Positions 26,061 through 34,362 of a DNA stretch of 64,000 bases are shown in pieces. Origin of the DNA: Sphingomonas glacialis (GTDB lineage Bacteria > Pseudomonadota > Alphaproteobacteria > Sphingomonadales > Sphingomonadaceae); the NCBI RefSeq assembly GCF_014653575.1, contig NZ_BNAQ01000003.1:124001-188000 (forward strand), written 5' to 3'. Positions within the stretch are counted from its first letter, which is position 1; each line of letters begins with the position of its first letter. Both the position numbers and the translations under genes were made by a program. The notes under the pieces were generated by a model that saw only the letters and a list, made by a program, of their open reading frames with translations, searched no databases and was not told the origin of the DNA.

Positions 26061-26816
26061 TTACCGCGCGAGCCAGCCGCCATCGACCGCAAGGATATGC
26101 CCTTGCACATAGGCCGCCGCCGCGCTGCACAGAAACACCGCCGCGCCGCCGAGATCGCTCGCATCGCCCCATTTGCCCGCCGGAATGCGCTCGAGGATCG
26201 AGCGGTTGCGGCTTTCGTCGGCTTGCAGTGCCGCGGTGTTGTTGGTGGCGATGTAGCCAGGGGCGATCGCGTTGACGTTGATCCCCTTGGCCGCCCATTC
26301 GTTGGCGAGCAGCTTGGTGAGGCCGCCGATCCCGCTCTTCGACGCAGTGTAGCTCGGCACGCGAATGCCGCCCTGGAAGGTCAGCATCGAGGCGATGTTG
26401 ACGATCTTGCCGCCGCCATTGGCGATCATGTGGCGCCCGGCCGCCTGGCACAGGAAGAACACCGACTTGAGGTTGGTGTCGATCACCGCGTCCCAATCCG
26501 CCTCGGTGAAATCGACCGCATCGGCGCGGCGAATGATACCGGCATTATTGATGAGAATGTCGAGCCCGCCGAGCTTTTCCACGGTTTCGTCCACGACTCT
26601 TTGCACAGGCGCGATCGTCGAGAGATCGGCCGAGACGATTTCGGCGCGGCGCCCGAGCGCGCGGATCTGCGCCACGGTCTCCTCGGCGGGGGTGCGGCCG
26701 ACACAGGCGACGTCGGCGCCAGCCGCGGCAAGCGCGACGGCGATCGCCTGGCCGATGCCGGTATTGGCGCCGGTGACGATGGCGACCTTGTCGGTGAGAT
26801 CGAAGGGATTGGTCAT
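26061..26816 (-). CDS. kduD: 2-Dehydro-3-deoxy-D-gluconate 5-dehydrogenase
   Basis: The 251-residue short-chain dehydrogenase has the cofactor loop TGANTGIGQ (residues 15-23), the NNAG motif, active-site Ser in NIASMLTF and YTASK with Tyr/Lys. Length and the opening NPFDLTDKVAIVTGANTGIG match KduD, which reduces 2,5-diketo-3-deoxygluconate (DKII) to KDG. It lies directly downstream of kduI, whose product is its substrate, and upstream of kdgK. AGGAGAAG precedes the ATG. A generic SDR role is unlikely given the neighbours. Confidence 0.9.
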   Translation of the reverse strand: MTNPFDLTDKVAIVTGANTGIGQAIAVALAAAGADVACVGRTPAEETVAQIRALGRRAEIVSADLSTIAPVQRVVDETVEKLGGLDILINNAGIIRRADAVDFTEADWDAVIDTNLKSVFFLCQAAGRHMIANGGGKIVNIASMLTFQGGIRVPSYTASKSGIGGLTKLLANEWAAKGINVNAIAPGYIATNNTAALQADESRNRSILERIPAGKWGDASDLGGAAVFLCSAAAAYVQGHILAVDGGWLAR

Positions 26817-26828
26817 TGTTCTTCTCCT

Positions 26829-26923
26829 CCCCTCCCGCGTGCGGGAGGGGCTAGGGGAGGGAATGGAGAGGGCGCGCTCCTTTGCGACTGCCCTCCCCCC
26901 GCCCCTCCCGCAAGCGGGAGGGG
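26829..26923. repeat. Two GC-rich hairpins between kduI and kduD
   Basis: CCCCTCCCGC-gt-GCGGGAGGGG (26829-26850) and CCCCTCCCGC-aa-GCGGGAGGGG (26902-26923) are two copies of the same hairpin arm, differing only in the two-base loop. The sequence between them (CTAGGGGAGGG...CCCTCCCCCC) is also loosely palindromic. No T-run follows, so processing or stabilisation of the polycistronic mRNA is as likely as termination. Confidence 0.78.
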
Positions 26924-26934
26924 AGCAGGCTGCG

Positions 26935-27777
26935 CTACGCCAGCTGGCAGATATCCAGCACGTTCATGTCGGTATAATCCTGGTTCTCGCCCGCCATCGC
27001 CCAGATGAAAGCGTACGCCTTGGTGCCCGACCCCATATGGATCGACCAGGGCGGCGAGATCACGGCTTCCTCGTTCGCCATCACGATGTGACGGGTCGCT
27101 TCGCCCTCGCCCATGTAATGAAACACACGGTCCTTCTCGAGATCGTCGAGCTCGAAGTAGAAATAGATCTCGCTGCGGCGCTCGTGGATGTGCGGCGGCA
27201 TCGTGTTCCACACGCTGCCTTCCTTGAGCACGGTGAGGCCCATCACAAGCTGCGCCGAATCGCAGATGCCGGGGATGACCATCTGGAAGATCGTGCGCTC
27301 GTTCGATTCGGCGAGGGTGCCGCGCTCGAGCGCGGTCGCATCCTTGGTCGAGATCAGCTTGGTCGTGAACGCCTTGTGCGCCGGGCACGACGCCAGATAG
27401 AAGCGCGCGCCGTCGCCCGAAAACTGCACGTCCTTCGCGCCCATCGTCACGTACAGGCAATCCTTGTTGCCGAGCGTGAACGTCTCGCCATCGACGGTGA
27501 CGGTGCCTTGCGCCGCGCCGACATTGACCACGGCCAGTTCGCGCCGCTCGAGGAAGGGATGCCCTGCCGCCGAGGCCGGCTCGGTCTGGTCGGGCAGCTT
27601 GACCGCGCCGCCCGCCACCGCGACGCCGCCGATCACGAAGCGCTCGGCATGCGTGTAGTTGAGCACGCATTCGCCCGCGCGGAACAGGTCCTGGATCAAA
27701 TAGCGATCGCGCAATTCGTCATTCGAGACGCATTCCATCATGTCGGGATGCGTGGCGTAATAAGTACGGTCGAACAT
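26935..27777 (-). CDS. kduI: 5-Dehydro-4-deoxy-D-glucuronate isomerase
   Basis: The 280-residue double-cupin protein has the KduI start ([15 protein letters not shown]) and the zinc-ligand region [19 protein letters not shown], in which His and Glu bind metal. The family converts 5-keto-4-deoxyuronate (DKI, formed from unsaturated uronates released by pectate or other uronate lyases) to DKII. Size equals the family norm of about 278-280. ATG 27777 is preceded by GGAGAG at seven bases. It lies 17 bp downstream of uxaC in the same operon. Its presence implies that the organism uses lyase products, although no lyase is recognisable here. Confidence 0.92.
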   Translation of the reverse strand: MFDRTYYATHPDMMECVSNDELRDRYLIQDLFRAGECVLNYTHAERFVIGGVAVAGGAVKLPDQTEPASAAGHPFLERRELAVVNVGAAQGTVTVDGETFTLGNKDCLYVTMGAKDVQFSGDGARFYLASCPAHKAFTTKLISTKDATALERGTLAESNERTIFQMVIPGICDSAQLVMGLTVLKEGSVWNTMPPHIHERRSEIYFYFELDDLEKDRVFHYMGEGEATRHIVMANEEAVISPPWSIHMGSGTKAYAFIWAMAGENQDYTDMNVLDICQLA

Positions 27778-27794
27778 GGGGAGGCTCTCCGGGG

Positions 27795-29237
27795 TCAGGC
27801 CGCTTTGGCGGCGGCTTCGGGTTGGTCGATACGGTAGGCGCGGCGGACGAGGCCGCTGGTCAGCTCGTGCGCGAGCTCGACGGCTTCCCAATCCTCGAGC
27901 CGGTGCTCGGCGACGAGCTGCGCGAGGAAGCCGCAATCGATCCGCCGCGCGACATCGTGCCGCGCTGGGATCGACAGGAAGGCGCGCGTGTCGTCGTTGA
28001 AGCCGACGGTGTTGTAGAAACCTGCGGTCTCGGTGGTCATCTCGCGGAAGCGCCGCATCCCCTCGGGGCTGTCATGGAACCACCACGACGGCCCGAGCTT
28101 GAGGCACGGATAATGCCCGGCGAGCGGCGCCAATTCCCGCGCGTAGACGCTTTCGTCGAGCGTGAAGAGGATGATCGACAGCTCGGTCGAGGTGCCGAAG
28201 CGATCGAGCAGCGGCTTCAGCGCGTTGACGTAATCGGTGCGCATCGGAATGTCGGCGCCCTTGTCGCGGCCGTGGCTCGCGAACAGGCCGGCATTGTGGT
28301 TGCGGAAACTCCCCGGGTGGAGCTGCATCACCATCCCGTCCTCGACCGACATCGCCGCCATCTCGGTCAGCATCTGCGCGCGGAACAGCTCGGCATCGGC
28401 CGGGGTCCAGCTGCCGCCGACGATCTTTGCAAACAGCGCCTCGGCCTCGTGCGGCGTCAGGTTGGCGGTGGCGGCGGTCGGATGGCCGTGGTCGGTCGCG
28501 GTCGCACCCGCCGCGCGGAAATCGGCGCGGCGCTTGCGGTGCGCGGCGAGATAGCCGGTCCAGCTATGGACGTCCTCGCCGGTCAGTTCGGCGAAGCGCG
28601 TCATCGCGCGACCGAATTGCTCATGCTCGACGTCGATCACGCCATCGGGGCGATACGTCGTGACGACACGGCCCTGCCAGCCCGACGCGCGGATCCGGTG
28701 ATGCGCGCCGAGATCGTCCTGCGGACCTTCGGTCGTCGCGAGGAAATCGATCTTGAAGCGATCGAACAGCGCGCGCGGCCGGAACGCCGCGCTGGCAAGC
28801 TTCTCGGCGATCGTGTCGTAATACAGATCTGCGGTGGTCGCATCGAGCGCGACGTCGAAGCCGAACACCTCGGCAAAGACATGGTCGAGCCAGAGGCGCG
28901 ACGGCGTGCCGCGGAAGAGGTGGACGTTCTGCGCGAACAGCCGCCACGCTTCGCGCGGATCGGTCGCGGGGACGCCCGCGCGGCTCGGGATCGCCAGCGC
29001 GTCGAGGTCGACGCCCTGGCTGTAGAGCATGCGGAAGATGTAATGATCGGGCGCGAGCAGCAGCGCGGTGGCGTCGCTCCAGGCTGCGTCGTCGGCGAAC
29101 CAGCCGGCATCGGTGTGGCCGTGCGGGCTGACGATCGGCAGGTCGGCGATTTCGGCATACAGCGTGCGCGCGATCGCGCGCGTCGCGGGGTCGCTCGGGA
29201 AGAGGCGATCGGGGTTCAGGTCGAGTGGTCGTGGCAT
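27795..29237 (-). CDS. uxaC: Uronate isomerase (glucuronate/galacturonate isomerase)
   Basis: The 480-residue metal-dependent (amidohydrolase-superfamily) isomerase begins with the UxaC signature [20 protein letters not shown] and has [13 protein letters not shown] with the metal-binding His pair. It interconverts D-glucuronate/D-fructuronate and D-galacturonate/D-tagaturonate. Three ATGs in a row follow GGGAGGGAG; the third (29237) has the best spacing. It is the first gene of the leftward operon uxaC-kduI-kduD-kdgK-esterase. A LacI-type operator lies about 33 bp upstream of the start. Confidence 0.93.
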   Translation of the reverse strand: MPRPLDLNPDRLFPSDPATRAIARTLYAEIADLPIVSPHGHTDAGWFADDAAWSDATALLLAPDHYIFRMLYSQGVDLDALAIPSRAGVPATDPREAWRLFAQNVHLFRGTPSRLWLDHVFAEVFGFDVALDATTADLYYDTIAEKLASAAFRPRALFDRFKIDFLATTEGPQDDLGAHHRIRASGWQGRVVTTYRPDGVIDVEHEQFGRAMTRFAELTGEDVHSWTGYLAAHRKRRADFRAAGATATDHGHPTAATANLTPHEAEALFAKIVGGSWTPADAELFRAQMLTEMAAMSVEDGMVMQLHPGSFRNHNAGLFASHGRDKGADIPMRTDYVNALKPLLDRFGTSTELSIILFTLDESVYARELAPLAGHYPCLKLGPSWWFHDSPEGMRRFREMTTETAGFYNTVGFNDDTRAFLSIPARHDVARRIDCGFLAQLVAEHRLEDWEAVELAHELTSGLVRRAYRIDQPEAAAKAA

Positions 29238-29270
29238 CATCATCTCCCTCCCCGCTTGTCTTTGCGGGCT

Positions 29271-29285
29271 TGGTAACCGGTGTCA
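29271..29285. promoter_or_regulatory. Uronate-regulon operator (copy 3), upstream of uxaC
   Basis: TGGTAACCGGTGTCA (reverse strand TGACACCGGTTACCA) lies just upstream of uxaC, in the short gap after the LacI gene. It is identical over 15 bases to the copy at 23356. Confidence 0.78.
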
Positions 29286-29316
29286 GGGTGCGTCGCAAGA
29301 TCGCGCCGCAAATTCG

Positions 29317-30354
29317 CTAATGGCTTGGCGCCGCCACCGACGCGCGGCGGATCAGCGTCGACAGGAAGAGCGAGGGCTCCTCGACGATATCCTCGCCGTC
29401 GAGCCCTGCGGTCAATTTGAGTGCGGCGGAGCGCGCCATCGAAGCGATCGGCCAGCGCACCGTCGTCAGCGGCGGCCAGACATGCGCGGCAACGGGCGTA
29501 TCGTCGAACCCGACGATCGACAGATCCTTCGGGATATCGAGCCCGCGTTGCCGCGCGGCGTGCATCACGCCCGCCGCCATCTCGTCGTTGCACGCGAAGA
29601 TCGCGGTCGGACGCGGCATCAGGTCGAGCAGCCGCTCGGCCGCGGTCAGCCCCGATTCGAAGGTGTACGTACCGTCGGCAATCATGCTGCGCGGCAAGGC
29701 GATCCCGGCATCGGCCAGCGCTTGCTCGAACCCCAATCGCCGCTCGCGCGCCGAGCGGAAGCCATGCGGCCCGGCGATCAGCCCGATGCGCCGATGCCCC
29801 TGCGCGATGAGATATTCGGTCGCTCCGCGCACCGCCTCGCAATCGTTCGACGCGACCATGTGATCGTCATCGTCGAGCCGCGCCGACCCCATGCGGACAT
29901 AGCGACAGCCGATCTCGGCGCACAGCTTGGCGATCGTGTCATTCTCGCTGATCGGCGGGAGCAGGACGAGCCCGAACAGCCGCTGCCGCTCGAGAAAATG
30001 GCGCAGATCGACCAGCATCGTCGCCGATCCGCGATCGACCGGGCGCACCACCAGCTCGAATTCGGTGCCGTGCAGCGCCTCGAGAATGCCCTGCTGGACG
30101 TTCATCACCATCTGCGCGTTGGGATTGTCGTGGACGAGCCCGATCAGGAAATTGCGCCGCAGCGCCAATGCGCGCGCCTGCGGATTGGGGATGTAGGCGA
30201 GCTCTGCAATCACATCCTCGACACGGCGGCGCGTATCGTCGTTGAGCAGCGGCGAGCGGTTGATCACCCGGCTGACGGTCTTCTTCGAAACGCCCGCGAT
30301 CCGCGCGACATCGTTGATCGTCGTTTGTCCGCTGCTCTTCATCGGCCATGACAT
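29317..30354 (-). CDS. LacI-family regulator of the uronate island
   Basis: The 345-residue regulator has the LacI HTH TINDVARIAGVSKKTVSRVI (about residues 12-31), the hinge helix (YIPNPQARALALRRN) and an effector domain with VGFDDTPVAAHVWPPLTTV near the end. It is placed between uxaC and uxaA, with an operator on each side: 30439 before the divergent uxaA, and 29271 before uxaC. It is thus the obvious candidate to bind the five TGACACCGGTTACC-type sites. By analogy with other uronate regulators the inducer may be KDG or a ketouronate. It is not KdgR of the IclR family and not a GntR-type UxuR, so this is a different regulatory solution for the same pathway. Confidence 0.9.
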   Translation of the reverse strand: MSWPMKSSGQTTINDVARIAGVSKKTVSRVINRSPLLNDDTRRRVEDVIAELAYIPNPQARALALRRNFLIGLVHDNPNAQMVMNVQQGILEALHGTEFELVVRPVDRGSATMLVDLRHFLERQRLFGLVLLPPISENDTIAKLCAEIGCRYVRMGSARLDDDDHMVASNDCEAVRGATEYLIAQGHRRIGLIAGPHGFRSARERRLGFEQALADAGIALPRSMIADGTYTFESGLTAAERLLDLMPRPTAIFACNDEMAAGVMHAARQRGLDIPKDLSIVGFDDTPVAAHVWPPLTTVRWPIASMARSAALKLTAGLDGEDIVEEPSLFLSTLIRRASVAAPSH

Positions 30355-30438
30355 AATCGCCCCGGGGCGGGCTTGGCTAGTGGCCTGACCAAAACACGGG
30401 CAAGCCTTGCCAAGCGCGCGCGCACTGGGGCACAGCGC

Positions 30439-30452
30439 TGATACCGGTTACC
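30439..30452. promoter_or_regulatory. Uronate-regulon operator (copy 4), lacI/uxaA divergent promoter
   Basis: TGATACCGGTTACC differs by one base from copies 2 and 3. It lies 15 bp upstream of the GTG start of uxaA and 85 bp from the regulator's start, so it could control both directions, including autoregulation. Confidence 0.72.
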
Positions 30453-30466
30453 GAAAGACCTTTGCC

Positions 30467-31963
30467 GTGCCCAAAGCGCTTCTGATCCATCCCGACGACA
30501 CCGTGGCGACGCTGGTCGAGCCCGCGTTTTCCGGCGATACGCTCACCTTCGGAACGCAGCAGGTGACGGCGCTGGCCGACACGCCGAGCGGCCACAAGAT
30601 CGCGATTCTGCCGATCACCAGGGGCGCCCCCGTGACCAAGTTTGGCTTCCCGATCGGCACCGCCACCGCCGACATCGCGGTCGGCGCGCACGTCCATTCG
30701 CACAATCTTGCGACCGCGCTCGACGGGACGCTCGACTATCGCTTCACGCCGGGCGTAGTCGCCTCGCCGCCGGCCGACCCGGACCACGCGACCTTCCAGG
30801 GCTATGTCCGCGCCGACGGCCGAGTCGCGACGCGCAACGAAATCTGGGTGCTGCCGACCGTCGGCTGCGTCGCGCGCACCGCGACGCGAATCGCCGCGCT
30901 CGCCGATGCGGCGCTCTCCCACGCGAGCGGCGACGGCGCGATCGACGGCGTCCATGCCTTCACGCATCCGTTCGGCTGTTCGCAGCTCGGCGACGATCTC
31001 GACGGGACGCGCAGTATCCTTGCCGCGCTTGCCTGCCATCCCAATGCCGGTGGCGTGCTGATCGTCGGGCTGGGCTGCGAATCGAACCAGATCGCCGCGT
31101 TGCTCGAGGAAATCCCGGCGGCGCGGCGCCCGATGGTCCGCACGCTGGTGACGCAGCTTGCCGGCGACGAGATCGACGAGGGCGTCGCCAAGGTCGCCGA
31201 GCTCGTCGCGCTCGCGCGCGCCGAGCGCAGCACGGTCGGGCTCGACCGCCTCGTGCTGGGCGTGAAGTGCGGCGGGTCGGACGGGCTGTCGGGGCTGACC
31301 GCCAACCCGCTCGTCGGGCGGATCAGCGAGCGAGTCGTCGCGGCGGGCGGCAGCGTCGTGCTGACCGAAATCCCCGAAATGTTCGGCGCCGAGCGCCTGC
31401 TGATGGACCGTGCGGTCGATGAGCGCGTGTTCGACGGAATCGTGACGATGGTCAACGATTTCAAACGCTATTTCCTCGATCATAATGAGCCCGTTTCGGA
31501 GAACCCCTCGCCCGGCAACGTCGCGGGCGGGATCACCACGCTCGAGGAAAAATCGCTCGGCGCGGTGCAGAAGGCGGGCCGCGCGGCGGTGTCGCAGGTG
31601 CTCGGCTATGGCGGGCGGGTTTCGGCGACGGGGCTGACGCTGCTCGAAGCGCCGGGCAACGACGCCGTATCATGCACCGCGCTCGCCGCGGCGGGCGCGA
31701 CCGCGATCCTGTTCACGACCGGCCGCGGCACGCCGCTCGGCTTCCCCGTGCCGACGCTCAAGATTGCATCGAACAGCGATCTCGCGACGCGGAAACCCGG
31801 CTGGATCGACTTCGACGCCGGCGCGGTGCTCGAGCACGGTTTCGCGCCGGTTGCCGAAGCGCTCGCCACGACGCTATGCGCGATCGCCTCGGGGGCTGCG
31901 ACCGCGGCCGAACGCAATGGCGAGCGCGAGATCGCAATCTGGAAACGGGGTGTCACGCTGTGA
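30467..31963 (+). CDS. uxaA: Altronate dehydratase
   Basis: The 498-residue UxaA-type enzyme has an N-terminal SAF domain (about residues 10-95; note HVHSHNLAT) and a long C-terminal altronate-dehydratase domain containing GYVRADGRVATRNEIWVLP, FTHPFGCSQLGDD, LGCESNQ and KCGGSDGLSG, with conserved cysteines likely to bind the required metal. It converts D-altronate to KDG. GTG 30467 is used as start because the conserved N-terminus follows it and the operator ends 15 bp upstream. Its stop overlaps the next gene's GTG by 4 nt. Altronate-type dehydration points to galacturonate as a major input. Confidence 0.9.
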   Translation: MPKALLIHPDDTVATLVEPAFSGDTLTFGTQQVTALADTPSGHKIAILPITRGAPVTKFGFPIGTATADIAVGAHVHSHNLATALDGTLDYRFTPGVVASPPADPDHATFQGYVRADGRVATRNEIWVLPTVGCVARTATRIAALADAALSHASGDGAIDGVHAFTHPFGCSQLGDDLDGTRSILAALACHPNAGGVLIVGLGCESNQIAALLEEIPAARRPMVRTLVTQLAGDEIDEGVAKVAELVALARAERSTVGLDRLVLGVKCGGSDGLSGLTANPLVGRISERVVAAGGSVVLTEIPEMFGAERLLMDRAVDERVFDGIVTMVNDFKRYFLDHNEPVSENPSPGNVAGGITTLEEKSLGAVQKAGRAAVSQVLGYGGRVSATGLTLLEAPGNDAVSCTALAAAGATAILFTTGRGTPLGFPVPTLKIASNSDLATRKPGWIDFDAGAVLEHGFAPVAEALATTLCAIASGAATAAERNGEREIAIWKRGVTL

Positions 31964-33399
31964 ACCGACTTGAGTATGCAGCGCTCGACGCGCTCCCCGC
32001 CGCGATCGCCCGCCCCGCGCGCGCCGCCCCGCCCGCGACCGGGATCGTCCATTTCGGCCCGGGCGCGTTCCACCGCGCGCACCAGGCGAGCTATATCGAC
32101 ACGCTGCTCGATGGCGACCCGAGCTGGGGAATCGCCGCGGTCTCGCTGCGCAGCGCTGGCACGGTCGAGGCGCTGTCGGCGCAGCAGGGGCTCTATACGC
32201 TCGCGATTCGCGATGCCGCGCCAGGCTTCCGCGTGATCGGCGCGCATAGCCGCTTCCTCGGCCCCGACGATGCCGCAGAAACGCAGGCACTGCTCGCCGA
32301 CGCCGAGGTAAAGCTCGTCACGACGACGGTGACCGAGAAGGGCTATTGCCTCGCCGCCGATGGCAGCCTCGATCTCGCGCATCCCGATGTGGTGCACGAT
32401 CTCGCCGCGCCGGCAGTGCCACGCAGCGTGATCGGCTGGATCGTCGGCGGCCTCACCGCACGGCGCGCGGCGGGCACCCCGCCCTTCGTGATGATGCCGT
32501 GCGACAATCTCGCCAATAACGGCGCCAAGGTGAAGGCCGCGCTGGTGGCATTCGCCGCCGCAACCGACGCCGATCTTGCCGCTTGGATCGAAGCGCGGGT
32601 GCTCGTCCCCGGGACGATGGTCGATTCGATCACCCCCGCCAGCGACTCGGCACTGTACGAAACCGTCGCCGCCGCGCTCGGCGTCGAGGATCGTGCCGCG
32701 GTCCAGCGCGAGGCCTTCACGCAATGGGTGATCGAGGATGTCGGCTCCCCCGTCTGCGCCGCCCTCGCGCGCGCCGGGGCGACGCTGACCGACAATGTCG
32801 CGGGCTATGAACAGGCCAAGTTGCGCGTGCTCAACGGGTCGCATTCGACGCTCGCTTATGCCGGGTTGCTGCGCGGCCATGCCAGCGTGTCCGAGGCGAT
32901 GGGCGACGCCGCGCTCGCGAGCTTCGTCGATGCGATGATCCGCGAAGACATCATCCCGACGCTGCAGCCGGTCGCCGGGCTCGATCATAATGCGTACCGC
33001 GAAGCCGTGCTCGCGCGCTTCCGCAACCCCGCGATCGTCCACCGGCTCGACCAGATCGCCGCCGATGGCAGCCAGAAGATTCCGTATCGGCTCGGCGATA
33101 CGCTCGCGGCGCACCGTGCGCGCGGCGAAATGCCACAGCATGTCGTCATCGCGCTCGGCTGCTGGGTCGCCTTCCTGATGCAGCGCGCACATGCCGGCGT
33201 GCCGATCCTCGACCCGGCCGCCGCCGCACTCGCCGCCGCCGCTGCCGAGGGTGACGCCGCCACCGTGCTCGATCGGCTGATCGCCGCCAAGCTCGGCTTT
33301 TCGGGCGAATTGGCTGGCGATCCTGCCGCCGTCGCAGCGATCGCCGCCGCCGCACAAGCTGCGTTCGATGGCGATTGGGCGATGCTTTCGTCCGATTGA
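31960..33399 (+). CDS. Mannitol-dehydrogenase-family tagaturonate/fructuronate reductase
   Basis: The 479-residue long-chain polyol dehydrogenase opens its Rossmann domain with GIVHFGPGAFHRAHQASYID and has the catalytic-lysine region KLRVLNGSHSTLAYAG. The family covers UxaB, UxuB and mannitol dehydrogenases. Translational coupling to uxaA (GTGA overlap), which acts on altronate, favours tagaturonate reductase activity, while the sequence type (KLRVLNGSHS) is that of the UxuB/MtlD branch. It therefore may act on both tagaturonate and fructuronate. I leave the symbol open for this reason. The cofactor is NADH or NADPH. Confidence 0.87.
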   Translation: MNRLEYAALDALPAAIARPARAAPPATGIVHFGPGAFHRAHQASYIDTLLDGDPSWGIAAVSLRSAGTVEALSAQQGLYTLAIRDAAPGFRVIGAHSRFLGPDDAAETQALLADAEVKLVTTTVTEKGYCLAADGSLDLAHPDVVHDLAAPAVPRSVIGWIVGGLTARRAAGTPPFVMMPCDNLANNGAKVKAALVAFAAATDADLAAWIEARVLVPGTMVDSITPASDSALYETVAAALGVEDRAAVQREAFTQWVIEDVGSPVCAALARAGATLTDNVAGYEQAKLRVLNGSHSTLAYAGLLRGHASVSEAMGDAALASFVDAMIREDIIPTLQPVAGLDHNAYREAVLARFRNPAIVHRLDQIAADGSQKIPYRLGDTLAAHRARGEMPQHVVIALGCWVAFLMQRAHAGVPILDPAAAALAAAAAEGDAATVLDRLIAAKLGFSGELAGDPAAVAAIAAAAQAAFDGDWAMLSSD

Positions 33400-33440
33400 G
33401 CGGCGGGCGCGACGCGATCCGTCGCACCCCCTCTTGTCAA

Positions 33441-33455
33441 TGACACCGGTTTCCC
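33441..33455. promoter_or_regulatory. Uronate-regulon operator (copy 5), upstream of hydratase operon
   Basis: TGACACCGGTTTCCC matches the motif at 13 of 14 core positions. It lies about 50 bp before the GTG of the 33507 gene, in the gap after the reductase. It implies that the hydratase-MFS-LamG-DUF885 operon is a fourth unit of the same regulon. Confidence 0.72.
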
Positions 33456-33506
33456 ATACCCAGTCGCGACAAGCCGATCGAACGGCACGAGGGGGGATTG
33501 CGGCAC

Positions 33507-34301
33507 GTGACGTCCGAAACCGGTCAAACGAATATCACGCGGATCGCCAGCGAATTCGTCACGGCGCGGCGTAACGCCACCGCCCTGGTCGAATATCCCG
33601 GCACGATGCCCGCGGCACTCGCCGAAGCCTATGCGATGCAGGACGCCGCGATCGCGCTGACCGACAAGCCGATCGCCGGCTGGAAGGTCGGGCGGATCAA
33701 CCCGCCGTTCGAAGGCGCCGACCGCCTCGCCGGCCCGATCTTCGCCGACCAGACCTTCGACGAAGGCGACACACCGCGCGCGATGCCCGTCTTTGCCGGT
33801 GGCTTCGCCGCTGCCGAGGCCGAGTTCCTGCTGCGCATCGGCACTGCGCCCGACCCCGCCAAGCCCGACTATACGCTCGCCGAGGCGACTGCGCTGATCG
33901 ACCGCGTCTGCGTCGGCATCGAGATCGCGAGCTCGCCTTTCGGCGGTATCAACGATCACGGCGCAGGCGTCACCATTTCCGACTTCGGCAACAATAACGG
34001 GCTCGTCATCGGCGCCGACGTGTCCGACTGGCGCGACATCGACGTCAACGCCTGGCCGGTCGAACTGACGATCGACGGCGTCACGACCGGCGTGGCGACC
34101 GCCGCGACGATGCTCGACGGCCCGTTCGGCGCGGCGCGCTTCCTGTTCGAGCTGATGGCGGCGCGCGGGATCGCCTTGTCCGCGGGACAATGGATCTCGA
34201 CTGGCGCGGTCAGCGGCGTGCATCCGGTCGCGATCGGTGCGAAGGTCGTCGCGATCTTCGATAACCGCCTGCAGGTGGCGTGCAGCATTTCCGCGCAATA
34301 G
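33507..34301 (+). CDS. 2-Keto-4-pentenoate hydratase-like (MhpD/FAH superfamily) protein
   Basis: The 264-residue protein has the hydratase layout: the N-terminal helix TRIASEFVTARRN, IAGWKVGRINPPF, and the conserved metal-site region AEAEFLLRIG followed by VGIEIASSPF and DFGNNNGLVIG. GTG 33507 follows a GGGGGG tract at ten bases; TTG 33498 is less well placed. MhpD enzymes hydrate 2-oxopent-4-enoates in aromatic degradation. Here the gene sits behind a uronate operator among sugar-acid genes, so it may act on a 2-keto-deoxy-sugar acid instead (inference). No aromatic-pathway genes are nearby. Confidence 0.8.
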   Translation: MTSETGQTNITRIASEFVTARRNATALVEYPGTMPAALAEAYAMQDAAIALTDKPIAGWKVGRINPPFEGADRLAGPIFADQTFDEGDTPRAMPVFAGGFAAAEAEFLLRIGTAPDPAKPDYTLAEATALIDRVCVGIEIASSPFGGINDHGAGVTISDFGNNNGLVIGADVSDWRDIDVNAWPVELTIDGVTTGVATAATMLDGPFGAARFLFELMAARGIALSAGQWISTGAVSGVHPVAIGAKVVAIFDNRLQVACSISAQ

Positions 34302-34362
34302 CGAGACCCCGACGATTTTCGGAATAAAGGCCCAGCATAGGGCCGCCGACAGGAGAGCGATG

